A DNA stretch of 64,000 bases, from contig CM060852.1 of NCBI GenBank assembly GCA_030737835.1, positions 19,825,868-19,889,867 on the forward strand, written 5' to 3'. The notes under the pieces were generated by a model. The model saw only the letters and a program-made list of their open reading frames with translations. It made no database searches and was not told the DNA's origin. The position numbers and the translations under genes were made by a program. The DNA comes from Acorus gramineus (taxonomy: Eukaryota > Streptophyta > Magnoliopsida > Acorales > Acoraceae). Below, piece after piece: positions 11,901 through 24,261 of the stretch. The first letter of the stretch is position 1. Each line of letters starts with the position of its first letter.

Positions 11901-12575
11901 ATGGTACTGGATCAAGACCAGGTGAAGCCACTGGCACCGGCCAACGAACGAGCACTGAGCCCCACCATGGTGGATCAATACGCCGCCGGCTCGTTCTACC
12001 GGCGCCGCCGCCGCAGCGTCCTCTGCGTCGGCTGCTGCTTGTCGACCCTTGTCATCGTCGGCGTCGTGGTCCTCGTCCTGGCTCTCACGGTGTTCAAGAT
12101 CAAGGACCCCGAACTCACATTGAACTCCATCACCATCGACAACTTGAACCTCGACCCGCTCACCTCCAACAGCCTCGTCTCCGTCAACGCCACACTACGG
12201 ACGGACGTGTCGATCAAGAACCCGAACCACGCCTCTTTCAGGTTCGGAAACAGCACCACCAACTTCTACTACGAGGGGGACACGGTCGGGGTGGCGTACG
12301 CGCCGTCCGGAAAGGCGTCCGCGCAGAGGACGCTGAGGATGAACGTGACGGTCGACGTGCTCATCGATCAGGTGGCGAGTGATTCACGGCTGAGGAGGGA
12401 TTTGGTGAACGGGGCCGTGAACCTGACCAGCTACACTGAGTTGGGGGGGAGGGTGAGCGTGCTTGGCATCGTGAAGAAACATATTGATATTGCTCTCAAT
12501 TGCAGCATGACCATGGACTTGTCACTCACCCACCAAGATATCAACACTAATGACTGTCATGCTCGTGTTCATTAA
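11901..12575 (+). CDS. LEA_2 / NDR1-HIN1-like membrane protein, paralogue
   Basis: A single-exon gene for 224 residues, with the same plan as the gene at 4958: polar N-terminus, RRRRR at 34-38, a cysteine-containing hydrophobic span (about 40-65), then a LEA_2 domain with DVSIKNPN (102-109), FRFGNSTTNFYYEG (113-126) and GGRVSVLGI (182-190). Sequons lie at N96, N117, N148, N174 and N200. The two proteins agree at many positions (ALTVFK, PSG, HRT/QRT, MN.T.DVL, CS near the end), so they are tandem duplicates 7 kb apart that have diverged. The likely site is the plasma membrane with the LEA_2 domain outside. The promoter has a clear TATA box, but biological function cannot be read from sequence. 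Confidence 0.88.
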   Translation: MVLDQDQVKPLAPANERALSPTMVDQYAAGSFYRRRRRSVLCVGCCLSTLVIVGVVVLVLALTVFKIKDPELTLNSITIDNLNLDPLTSNSLVSVNATLRTDVSIKNPNHASFRFGNSTTNFYYEGDTVGVAYAPSGKASAQRTLRMNVTVDVLIDQVASDSRLRRDLVNGAVNLTSYTELGGRVSVLGIVKKHIDIALNCSMTMDLSLTHQDINTNDCHARVH

Positions 12576-14986
12576 TTAGAGATTTATTATATGTTGTCAT
12601 GCGTATAAATATGCTTTTTATATGTTTTTTTTTTTTTTTTTTAGTGGGTGTACTAGCTAGCTGTATTTGAGTTTGATTTTTTATTTTTATTTATGTATTG
12701 AAAGTTTTCTTGTTAATGGTTTGTGCAGTACTTTTGTATTGGAAAGAACACGCATCAACCCATGTTCTTGTGTCCGCGGTCAAAGGTTCATAAATTGGGT
12801 AGATATATAATGAATCACATGGGATTGGAATTCAAATGCTACCTCCATTAATTGAACGGCTGACTCTGTGTGAGAGTTTGTGTTGGTGTTGGGGTTGACG
12901 CGGCAATCACACGTTTCCACTTCAATTTTTAAAAGAAGATCTAGCTAGCAGTAGCATCTATATAAATATATGTTATGTGCTCAAGGTACAATTAAAACTT
13001 GGTACGTGTAAGCATCTCTGGAACGTGCATCTTAATTAGAGTCAAAATTGGATGTGCTAATATGTCCCGTTCATGGTATTAAAATTTAGTGCAACAAAGT
13101 GTCTAACATTAAGCCTAAAAAGGGACATCCATCTATCATTATTTGAATTAAATATGTTAATTAAAAATTGGTGAGAATGAAAGAAAGAAAAAAGTGTAAA
13201 TGACTAAGCTACCTTGAAATAAGAAGGAATTAAACTACTCAAAATGTACACATAATATCTTTAACAAAACATAGTACAAAAAAAGTTAATGGATAACTTG
13301 GTGAGACAGGACCTAATTTTTTATGTTATGAAAAACGAGATAGTAAAGACCTATTTGTTTATGTTATGACAAACGAGGTAGTTAAAGACCACAAAAATTA
13401 AATAAAGTAACAAGGTGCATGGATGAAAACCAAAAGTAAACCACACCACTTTCACTTTGTGATTAGTATCCCTCTATTTAATTTGATGCAACGCATGTGG
13501 TAGCTAGGCCTCGCTAATATTGTACCACATTTTTATCTCGCTTAAAAAGACTCAAAACATTACAGGCTTTCCGGACATGTATCTCTGCAGGTTCAGAGCA
13601 CTCGCACTTCCTTTCTTTTCAATAAAATCCACTTTCACAGTTTCATGCCACAGAGATAAAATTCGATGATAAAAAAATAAATAAATTCATATAAATCTTC
13701 AAACATAACCAAAATCCAAAACATGTCATTGAGTTAATTAAACTCTAATAGAATTTGAATATTCTTAGAATATTCTGTATCCCTGAAATAATTCTATTTT
13801 ATCAAAATACACCTAATGTAAAATGTTATTTTCAGTGATGTCATTTAAAATTGTTTAAATTCAATGCCCTTTTTTGGGTATCATTGTAAAACTTAAATTT
13901 ATATTATACATAAATACACCTCAAAATGTTAAGAGTGTAGAATTTAACCATTTATGTCTTTATGAGAGGTATTAATGGTAATGGAGTTTCAATGGGAGAT
14001 TTTGACCAAATATTTTTTTTTTTGAAGAGTACATATGTAAAAATCCCATAAAATAAACGGTTGTATGCACATATGGGCACGCACACACTTTCAAAAGCCC
14101 GACAACAAGATATTATCCATTTGGCTTTTGAGTAGATTCACAGTTTTAAAATGTATCTTAGTGATAGAAGTGTAAATTATCTTGTTATGTGAAACAATGT
14201 AAGACTAAACTTGTGTGCTAGAACCCATCATGATTCTTCTGAGACTCTATAAGACCTCTTGGCTATCCCAATTCAATCCCTACTCTCTTCTATTCGACAC
14301 TTTTTTGTTGATTTGTTTTCAATTTTGTTTTGGTGTTAATCTCCCCCCTCCCTCTTGGACATTATAACTTCAGTTTATTAATTAATACAATTTGTCTGCC
14401 AGTTTCCTATAAAAAAAAATGAATGATCATGTGGTGTACAGCAATACAATATCCCCGTTGCATTACACCGACCCACACCATTAAACTCGCGCTTTGCGAT
14501 ACTGGCGTTCTAAAGATTTCGGCCCCTTTTTGTTGAAAAGCAACTAGAAAAGACAATCAAACAATCCCCTTGATTTAAATAATCATACAGAGGGGAAAAA
14601 GAAATATCAAATAAATTTATCCACTTGTATACATCACCTTCCAATGATTCTTTCAAGTCACAAAATGGCCCACGGCAGGCAAGATTGCCATACAAGTAAT
14701 AAAAATATAATTTTTTTTGTCATAGCTTACACATTAATAATAATAATAATAAAAAATACAATCAATATATATAAGTGAAATAAAAACATGCATAGATGAA
14801 ACGTAGTACAGAATAGGAATAGACCACATGGCCGAAGATGTCAATACATACATTTAATTAGTATTCTTTAATCAAAGTGGTTAATGCAATGCGAGTTTGG
14901 TTCTGTGTGTATAGCAGCATCCAACACATTTCTCCCATGAAGATGCATTAAGACCAAAAAATAAATAGAAGAATCGGATTCTCTTA
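12576..14986. other. Intergenic, no gene recognised
   Basis: No supported gene. A roughly 38-bp block with TTATGTTATGA.AAACGAG is repeated in tandem at about 13318-13392. The rest is AT-rich spacer. Confidence 0.4.
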
Positions 14987-15327
14987 GGCCCCTTTTGATT
15001 GCGTATTTGGACATGCTTTTGCTTTTTGAAAAGCTGAAAAGCTAAAATCGTGCAGTCAAACGGGACAGTTTTTTACAGAATCAGAAGCTGGATTCCTTTT
15101 AATTTTTCTCTCGAAATCTGTGTTTTAAAAAGCTCAAAAACAATGCTTTTTTGTCGGAATCTATTTTTGAATTGAAAAGCAATTTTCTCTGCCAAACATT
15201 AAACTCCTTTCAAATATTGATTCCTGATTTAAAAAAAAACATCCTAAAAAAATCAAGGTCTAAAATCATCTTAAAAAATAGCTTTATTCCAAAAATTACT
15301 TTTCAATATGTGTTTCCAAACGAAAAC
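14987..15327. mobile_element. Candidate PIF/Harbinger-type MITE
   Basis: The left end is GGCCCCTTTTGATTGCGT and the right end, reverse-complemented, GTTTTCGTTTGGAAACAC. TTA flanks both sides (14984-14986 and 15328-15330). The inverted repeats are poor, so the call rests mainly on the flanking TTA and the typical start. It lies about 360 bp beyond the MAKR stop codon. Confidence 0.45.
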
Positions 15328-15689
15328 TTAGTTAAAACAGAGTGGGTGTCAATACATATGCTAGACACAGAGAAAGAAAAAGCAAATCTCCACCAACAAA
15401 TATTGTGTTTGCACCGGCCCCGATATACGAGACAACTGAATGTGATGGCCATCAGAGATCAAACACAGGAGGGACAGTGAGGGGTGGCCTTCACATCAAA
15501 AGAGGCGGGAAATGGTGCGCTCCCGAACAAAAACAAAAACACTTTCACACGGGTTTGCGCATCGTCCAATTCCATAATTTTTTTCATTTTTTGAAAGGAA
15601 ATGGTAGGATAATGAAGCGGAGAAGAAAACAGCATCTATAATTACAAACAACCCTTTCTTTCAAAAAAACAAAAACAAAAATATATTCT

Positions 15690-16868
15690 CTAACCAACTG
15701 ACCTGTCATCCGACGACGACGACTCGCTCTTGCATCGAAGCAGCGGCGACCCCGTCTCTGCATCAATATCACACATCAATCAACGGCTCAGATTCTTGCA
15801 CTGTAAAAACAAAATGTAATGTTGGGAGAACCGACCATGACCATTGGAGGAGGCGTTGAAGGACCTCTTGCAGTGTGCGATGGCGCTCCGTATCCCGTCC
15901 TGCTGTTCGATCAGCGAGTCGTCCCTTCTCCTCGCCACAACTGCCGGACATGGCGCTGCCGCCACCGCCGCCGACGCCGATCGGCTCTTCCCCAGCTGCT
16001 TCCCCACCATCCGCAGCCTCGCCGGCAGCGTCACCTGCTTCAAGCTCCTCGCATTCTGCTCCACCGCCGTCGTCGCCGCCTCTTTCGCCACCACCTCCGG
16101 CGCCGGTTCCTCCGCCGCCGTCTTCGCATGCTTGTCTCCCGAGAACCTCGGCTTCTCGGCTGACCTCTTCGAAGCATTGACATAAAGCGGCTTGATCATC
16201 CTCAAGTACTTCTGCATCACGTCCTTCGCGAAGCGCTTGTCGTCCGCACTCGCAGACTCCTCCAGAGGGGAATGCTTGTGACCTCGGTTGCTCCTCGAGC
16301 TGTGATCCCGCGTGAAGAGGGAGACGACCGGGACCTCCCCCACCTTGAACTTCACCGTGAAGAACCTCCCATTCTGATGAGGATTGGATTTCTCAGCAGC
16401 CGCAGTGACCTCCGGCGCTGCGGCGGCGGGGGACGGCGGGGGAGGAGGCCGGGGCTTCTTGAGGCCGAGCATGAAGACTCGGAACTTTGTGGCGGACTTG
16501 GCGAGGCAGATCGGGAACTGATGATTCTTGTTGGAGGTGTTGTTGTTGGAGGAGTCGAGCCTCCCCTTGAAGAAGAGATCGTCCGAGGGGGAGAGCGAGA
16601 GATCCGGATCCGGGTCGGTCCGTCCGCCCTCGGAGGAGACCGTGAACCCAAACCCCCTGGTCCCGTCGTCGTCGGAACCCTCATCGTCTCCTCCGGCTTC
16701 ATCTCCTTCGTCGTCTTCGTCGTCGGGCAATGCGAACTCCAGGTCGAAGAAAGGTCCCTCATCGGCGTCGGCCTCGTCGTCCGTGGTGGAGGCGACGGTG
16801 GTGGTGGTGGTGCGTGCATTGGCGGAGGGAGCGGCTCGCCAGTACTTGAGGAGGCTAAAGGTTTCCAT
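15690..16868 (-). CDS. MAKR: Membrane-associated kinase regulator (MAKR family), two exons
   Basis: The protein shows the MAKR/BKI1-type plan: FFDLEFALP near the N-terminus (40-48), an acidic stretch, a FPICLAKSATKFRVFMLGLK segment (118-137), FFTVKFKVGEVPVVSLFTRD (169-188), an MQKYLRMIKPLYV block, and the C-terminal DDSLIEQQDGIRSAIAHCKR. MAKRs bind the plasma membrane through basic patches and modulate leucine-rich-repeat receptor kinases in brassinosteroid, auxin or CLE signalling. Exon 1 is 16868-15842; a GT donor follows, and exon 2 is 15757-15690, giving ETGSPLLRCKSESSSSDDRS, a serine-rich tail typical of the family. The total is about 364 residues. A second donor 6 bp further on would add two residues. 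Reading through the first exon instead gives an unrelated tail (FSQHYILFLQ). GC content is high. Confidence 0.85.
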
Positions 16869-18752
16869 TGTGGGGAGAGCCAGAGCAGAATCAATGAATC
16901 AATTTAATATTTCAAAGAGAGTGTGCAGTGCAATAATGAGAGACGAGGAGGGTTTTAGACTTTTTTTTTTTTTTTTTTTGGATTTTTTTCCCCTCTTTTG
17001 AAAAACAACAGGAAAGGTTAGAAAAACCTCTTCTTCTTTATTTAATTAATTATTATTAATAAGAGGGAAACAAAAAAAACATATACAAGAGAGAAAAAAA
17101 CAAAAAAGAGAGAGGAGGGGTGGTGGTCTTGTGAGTAGTCGGGTCTTCCCGCGTCAGAGAAAGGACACGCAGAGAGACACTGAAACTGTACGGGCGTACA
17201 CAGATCTCTGGGAATTACGAATACACGTATCGTATACGAACAGTGAAGAATGAAAAGGTAAGACAAACGGACAAAGTTTGTCTATGAATTATTGACGAAA
17301 ACAACAATGGAAACTGGTAGATCAGTGTTTGGTTTCTTTTATTATCACTTGACATCATTTCTAATGTAAAAATGATCATGCTCCTAGAGGTATAAAATAT
17401 TTAACAAAAAATGGTAGACAACACGGATCAAGATAGACAGTAGATGACTCTTCTAACCCGCGGTGAGTGTATTATTCTCCTTGTATTTTTTGTTTTCTTC
17501 ATTCAGGATTTATAATTCAAATTTAAAAATAAAAACAGATACCAAATATTTAATTTTTTTTTTAAAAAAAAAATTGGAAGTCCACTAAAATAAGCCCATA
17601 GAGTGTATACAAACATTCATTTTTACCACCTTCAAACCTGAGGAGACCCCACAAGGCGATGTTTTTATCACCAAACTAATAGGCCTTTTGGACAATTGAA
17701 GTGGAAGAAGTTGGAATGGTAGAAGGAATTGCTTGGCACGGATGGTCTTGAAAAGAGTACAGTATTTGTATGTCTATTTAAATGGTTTTTTTTTTTTAAA
17801 TTGAGGTGAATTAATTAGACGTTGAGTATGGTGTAAGAAAGTGGCATATTGAGTTGTCAATAAATATATATATTAGTTTTAATGCACATACATGATGATA
17901 TTAAGATAATGATGATAAAATTAAATAGTTAATAAAGAGAAGATAGCTATTAGGTTATGCCAAAGAACGTGAGATAGAAAGGGAAGATAGCTATTAGGTC
18001 ACATTTGTTTTGTTGCCAAATCAATCCAATAAAGTCACTTACAGATATCTCAATATATTTAATTTCATTTCTCTATTAGTACAGACAGATGCAAAGGTTA
18101 TGCCAAGGCACGTGAGCTAGGAAGGGAAGATAGCTATTAGGTCACATTTGTTTCATTGCCAAATCAATCCAATAAAGTCAAAAGATAGCACCAAACGAAG
18201 GAGTCCCTCTTTTTTTTTCCCTTGATTTTTATCAAGTTGGTGAAGTGACTGGACCAAGAAAATTATTTGATTGTGAAATTATTTTTATTGGATTAAAATA
18301 TTATTTGATTGTGAAATATTATTGAAAATCTTAAAGGTTGCATCTATGCCTCTCTAATTCATTTGTGATGGACCAAGTAAAAATATATTACATATATTTG
18401 TTAATGGTTATTAGTGATAGATGAAATGTTTATTTAATAATTTGACATAAACATCTGTATTAGCTGCCGACATTGTAAAAATACTCTTAAAAATCAAATT
18501 TAGTGCATCACTGTTCCTATGGATGCATGTGGGTCGTCATGAATATTTCGAGTTGTTTTTTAAATGATCACAACTTTTTAAGCAAGTTTTTTTTTTTTTA
18601 AATAAAAACAATTTTTTGTCCTTATTAAAAGTTGAGATTTAGTGCATTTGGAAACATAGGGTACAAAAGGGACTGCAACATGTTCCATATGTTAAGCATG
18701 ACGATCAACATTTAACACAATATTGATAGCACTATACCACAATAATATTAGT
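16869..18752. other. MAKR leader/promoter and AT-rich intergenic
   Basis: Positions 16869-17260 are purine/pyrimidine-rich (T-runs, GAGAGA tracts) and probably hold the MAKR 5' leader and promoter, read leftward. From 17300 to 18750 there is no supported gene; the region contains a pair of 86-bp direct repeats, listed separately. Confidence 0.5.
17952..18180. repeat. Pair of 86-bp direct repeats
   Basis: The block starting AGGTTATGCCAA and ending CCAATAAAGTCA occurs at 17952-18037 and 18095-18180, with about 8 differences. The unit-to-unit offset is 143 bp, so the spacer is 57 bp. It is a local duplication of non-coding sequence with no recognised function. Confidence 0.75.
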
Positions 18753-19122
18753 AGGGCTGGTAAACGAATCAAGCCGTTCTGGTTCGACTCGGTTTGAGCT
18801 CGTTCAGATTCGTTCAATTAGACAGATGAGCGAGCTTGAATAATTTTTAAAGCTCGGTTAAAACTTAACTCGTTTGTGTTATAAAAAACTTGTTAAAGCT
18901 TAACTCAACTCCTTTATAAATTCAGAACATTAAGTCAATACAAAGTTATGCTCGTTTAGATTCATAAACTTAACTCATTTAAGCTAAAATTTTGTTTTAA
19001 ACCCTTAAAAACACTAAAATGAAAAAGAATGCTATGCTCGTTGAGGCTCGTGAACTCAGCTTAGCTCGTTTATAAATTAGTCAAGCTTAAACATGTCAAA
19101 GCTCAACTCGTTTACCACCCCT
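18753..19122. mobile_element. hAT-like MITE
   Basis: A 370-bp element. The left end is AGGGCTGGTAAACGAATCAA and the right end, reverse-complemented, AGGGGTGGTAAACGAGTTGA, a good inverted pair. ATTAGT occurs just outside both ends (left flank ATATTAGT, right flank ATTTATTAGT), suggesting a damaged 8-bp duplication. The interior repeats AGCTCGTT and AACTCGTTT motifs, and there is no ORF. Confidence 0.6.
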
Positions 19123-19558
19123 ATTTATTAGTCTACTTTGTGTGAGAGTGTATGTGCTGATTCAAAAAAGCTGGGATGTCTCCTTAGGAACTTGTCAAAA
19201 CATGTAGTGAAATGTGATGGGGATGCAACAGTCAACGACTATGAAACTGCAGTAATCCGAGTTTGAAATCTCAGGTTTGCACCATCAGATAAATGCATGG
19301 TCTCTTTGAATGTGCACCAAGTTAGAGAATGGTCATTAAAGGGTGGTTAAAAATTTACATTTTTCAGTTCCTCTATATCTTATCCAAGACTTAGTAACAA
19401 GAACTAAATGATACATTAAAAAATGGGCAAACAAAGAAGCAAAAAAAAAAAAAACAAATCACTTATGCATCCTTCGTAGCCTGAGAATATCGAAGGGAAA
19501 AAATGGGAAGGGATGGATTTAATTGGGAACAAAAAATGGATTATGTAGATCAATAATA
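19123..19558. other. Spacer and 3' UTR of the glycosyltransferase gene
   Basis: No coding sequence is seen. The right part should contain the 3' UTR of the minus-strand gene ending at 19559. Confidence 0.45.
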
Positions 19559-22500
19559 CTATTGAGGCATCACGGTTACCGTGGTGTTAGAATCTCCCTC
19601 TGGAGGTGGCTTCACATACTTCCCGATTGCCTTCTGATGCGTCCGGCTCCTTATTCTCCGAATCTTCTCTCTACTATGTCTTTTCCGTTTCTCCTTTTCC
19701 TGCAGTCGCATGTTACGTTCCCTCTCATACACACCTTGCCAGAACACCTCACCAGTCAAAGGCCACAGCCACCGATGGTGAGGATTATCAGAATCATATT
19801 CCTCTGCCAAGTCTTCATCCATGCTCTTTAATGTGGTGAATGAGAACCACTTGATCCACATATGGCCTCTTCGGCTCTTCAACTTGTGCTGCTCCTGCAT
19901 TGCGCCTGTTTCTGGGTTCACGTATACCATGTGTCTTGCACTGTGGTAGGCCCATACATTGACAAGAATCTCAAGCACGCGTGAGTAGCATTGCCGGTCC
20001 TAGTAACACCAATCATGTCATTAGAAAAAAGCGTGAGGTTAGCACTCAAGTTCAAGTATTATAATGAGGATGATATGGATCATACTTTCATTATACTCAA
20101 AATGCAATGCCCACTTCGATGGTGCTCGTCATACATCTGTGCATCCAATGCATTCACAAACATTCTGCAAAATGAATACAATCAGGTGCTAATATGATGA
20201 TTCAGAGCCGAATATTCACTTATGCTATGGTTTGTATTTTGGAATCCATTTTTGTTTGATATTGCCATTGAACAACATGATCAATTAAATGTGTCCTATA
20301 TAAATGTTGCAAACATGCGTAGATGTGATTGCCAGAAACGAATAATGTGTGTCGAATATCGGTTCTAAAAACAAACAAAATTCTTGTCATATAGCCAAAT
20401 ACACAACTCCACAAAAAAAAAATCATGAAAGAAAATCAATGGGTGTGCAATAGCAATGTAATTGACAAACAGAGGTTCCAACAACAGGGGCCCAAGCACT
20501 CTCAATTCTTGTCTTATGCAGAAAGAATCAGTGGTCCAAATAGTTTGTTCATCACGCTTAAGTTCACCCATTGCTTGTGTTTCTTTTTAAAAACTGCACT
20601 TAACTGATTGATTCCAGTGGTAAAATGCAATGTAATAGAATTGAAGGCATACCTTGAAAACATGACAAACTCGAGGAAAGATCTGCTTGGCAAGACCCAG
20701 CTGTGCATGACAGACCAGGTATCCCCATCAACTGGCATTGGTGGAAGAGGATCAATATCATGTTGTAGATTATACATCTTCCGCAGAGCTTCCGAAACCG
20801 CAAACCTTATTTGTAACAGGAAATAGTCAAACGATAAATTTCCAGCCCTTCGAATGAAAATCTGTAAATATGCTGATCATGCTCCTCATGCTTCATGTAT
20901 TTTAAGATGTCTTATTAGAACCATGAAGCAATGTGTATCCTTTATAAACATTTAAAATTTTGTTCATGGGAGCCTGAACTCATTTATGTTACGTCCTAAC
21001 AAGAGTATAATAACTGATCAGTTGACAATACTAAAATGGATTCAGTGAATTTCCATCCATCTCTTTTTTTATTTTTTGAAAAAAAGAGGGGTAGGGATTC
21101 TGCCACCATATGTCATTGATGTGTATGGGATACAGTATCACATGAGAAACAAAAAAAAAAAAAAAATTAGGAAATAAGAAACAAGAGAAAAACAATGTAA
21201 AAAAAGGTCAAATTCAGCTTTAGATGAGGAGTCTACAGCAGAGAATTTCCTGCCATTTCTACAAGTTCAACAACTGAATCTTTGCATACATTGTAAAGCA
21301 ATTTGATGTAAGAAGATATAAGATGCATTCCGACTCACCTGCAATTACCAGCATTTATGGTGTCACAAAAAGACCAAAAATCATGTTGAAGAACATTCCT
21401 CTTGTCCTTATCCATACGAGCCCAAAAATACAAGGTGTCCCCATGCTTTTGAGCTTGAATAGCTTCTAATAAGAGCGTCTCAGCCTTTTTTGATAACGAT
21501 TCCTGTTTCAAGGGTACATCAGATATTAGCAATAAAAGAACTTCAAGAGAACCCAGATTTTTAGCTCAGTACATTTGAGTATTTACTGCTTGCAGTCCGC
21601 TTCCCATCTCTAGAAATTAAAATGCTTCAACTTAAAGAACTTGATGGTGTATGTAGAGAGTTTCAAGAACAAATGACAGGGATATCACATAGATATAAAA
21701 AACTACAGAAAAAATGAATACAGTGTATAGGTAATGAAATGCCCACAATAATAATCAACTAAAGGGAGTGGTAGAAAAATCTACCAATCAGCACATACCT
21801 TCCTTGCAAACACTCTCCATGACTGAAACCCAATCCAAGCATTCCTGTGTATACGATCAATCCTGTTAGCTATAGCGAAAAAGGCTCCATATTCACCAAG
21901 CACATCTCGGTAGTATGCACCATTGAGAAGTGGAAGACGAGAGGAAGCATCTATATCATCCGCTCCTGGTCTCCGCCTTTTAGTAGACTATTGATCAAGA
22001 AAACAATCGAGTTAGTGAATGTATTTCTAGGTCAATTGCTTTCTTCAATTGATCAAATAAAATGACATATATTAATTAAATTTTGCACATAATATGATAA
22101 TAATTAATCAGAACATCAACATTCACTGTATCCTAGTTATCGGTATCCACAGATCCTATTACAAGCTCCCTGGATTAAGAATGATGACCTATACAATATA
22201 GAACATGATTATTTTTTTTGCTAAAATCAAATATGGTCACTAAAAAAAATCATAACCTACCAATCCTATTCCACGGTAGAGCGAACTATTGTGAAGAAAT
22301 GGCCAGGCCCCTTCCCCAGAATAAGGCTCATAAATGCACAAAGGCTGTCCTGTCCTTTCAAGCTCCCTATCATCTCTTTCATGCAATTCATTTTTAGCCC
22401 TGTCCACCCTTTTGGCGCTTCGGTACACATCCTCCCATGTTCCACGAGGTTGATCAGTTCTATCCTTCAACTGCATCAGATTCCAACCACACACATGGAT

Positions 22501-24230
22501 CTTAGTATTTATTAAGAGGAAATAACTATAAGTGTAAGATAATTACCCAAAACTAATTGCCCCTGCATCTTGTACCTCTTCTTCTGCTAGCCTTCTTCTA
22601 GTGTTTTCCATCTCAATCAATTTTTCTTCCGCCCAATTAGCAGGAGAGAACTCTTGATCCATTATTTTTGTTGAATTAGCTGAATTATCCATATGAGTAC
22701 GGTACCACTGCTCCTCGAGCTTGTCCAAAATTCTATATCCATTAAAATCATTGTTCTCATATTTCAGACCTTTGAAGAGAATCCATTGCCAGTTCACTTT
22801 TCTGTGTTTGGGGATATCTGCAATCGCCTTGGGTGATGATATTTCTGATGGTAAACTCAGCACATTCTCTAGCAATGAAGCATAACCTTCAATGACTTCT
22901 GAGACCAATAAGTTTGCTGCATTCTCTTTGCCAATTAATGCTATATTCCGAGCAGATGGGGATAGTTTCCCACTTGAGATTAATTGAAATAAAGTTTCAG
23001 TCAGCAGAACGATATTTTCCTTTGGGAAAAGATACCCATTCACCCCATCATCAACCTGAATTACCAGAGGAAATGAATTAGTATATTTATAAAAGGCAAA
23101 GATCCAGTGAAAATTTTCCATGCCAATATTCATGAACATACATATTTTCTGATGATGGGAAGATCTGGAGCAATAACCAGTTTGCCAAGGCCCATTGCTT
23201 TAATCAAAATTGCAGGAAAAGACTGCTCTTCAAGGAATGATCCATATACAACGATATCAGCTATGCCCAAGAAGCTGCTTTCATCTTTATCTATTATGAT
23301 CTGCTCCATCGTTCCCTTTGGATAACCTAAATTAAGAGCGATGGCCTATAAAAGCATGTATGTATGGTTGAGAGTCAAAAATAACATAGACATTGGTTCA
23401 TCAGATAAGCACTCCACTAGGGCATTCAAACCCAAATCAGGGGAAAGAATAAATTTTGTAAGGTTGACAATCCTATACCTCAAGGGATATATTAAATGCA
23501 CCAGTTGAGTTCCCACTTAGAACAACAACTTTCAGGTGAGAATGAGGCGCATCATCAGAAGGGAAATGTGCTAAAAGCGGCACTATTGCCTTTAATATAA
23601 GAGCATGCTCCAACAAAGAACCAGTGTAGAAAAATTGACTTCCAACAATAGCAATGATGAAATCCTCTGATGCATAACCCTTTTCAACACGTAGTTCATG
23701 AACATTGCGAGAGGCGGACAAGATTTTTGCTTCCCAAGCTTCGGCTGGGGAGCCAGGGATAACAAAGAAATTTCCAGAATCCAATGTAGAATACATCATC
23801 TGAGGAAGTGAGACCAATATACACATGTTAGAGAAGAAATCAGCCAGCTGAATAGACAGTAATGTAATAGTGGCTTGAAAGAACATAGATTACCGGCAAA
23901 ACGTAGTTTGGGAAGACGACAACAGTAGCTCGGCTGAATTTTTGCTTCCAATCAGTCATAAGCTGCATTTGACCATTTGATGCATATCCTGCTAAACGAA
24001 GAGCTAGTTCCCTCTCAGGAATGGTCCAGATAACAGGTAGAGATTTAAAAGGGTCCTGCGAGAGACTGTACAAAGTATAAATAATGTGACCATATAGTTT
24101 ACACAAAAATCATTCATGACAATTTTCTCAAACAGTATCATCGATTTTCAGCGTTACCGTGTGTTTTTTTTTTTTAGATTGGTGCCCCCCCCCCCCCCCC
24201 CCCCCAGTTTGATCCCCTAACCTCCTTTAC

Positions 24231-24261
<31 letters not shown>

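Noticed and set aside
15780..15841. Read-through C-terminus of MAKR (FSQHYILFLQ...)
   Set aside because: It follows a GT donor and does not resemble the family, whereas the 15757-15690 exon restores the expected serine-rich tail in frame.
15819..17001. Several long plus-strand ORFs opposite the MAKR gene
   Set aside because: They are antisense shadows of a GC-rich coding exon, with low-complexity Arg/Pro/Ser composition and no motifs.
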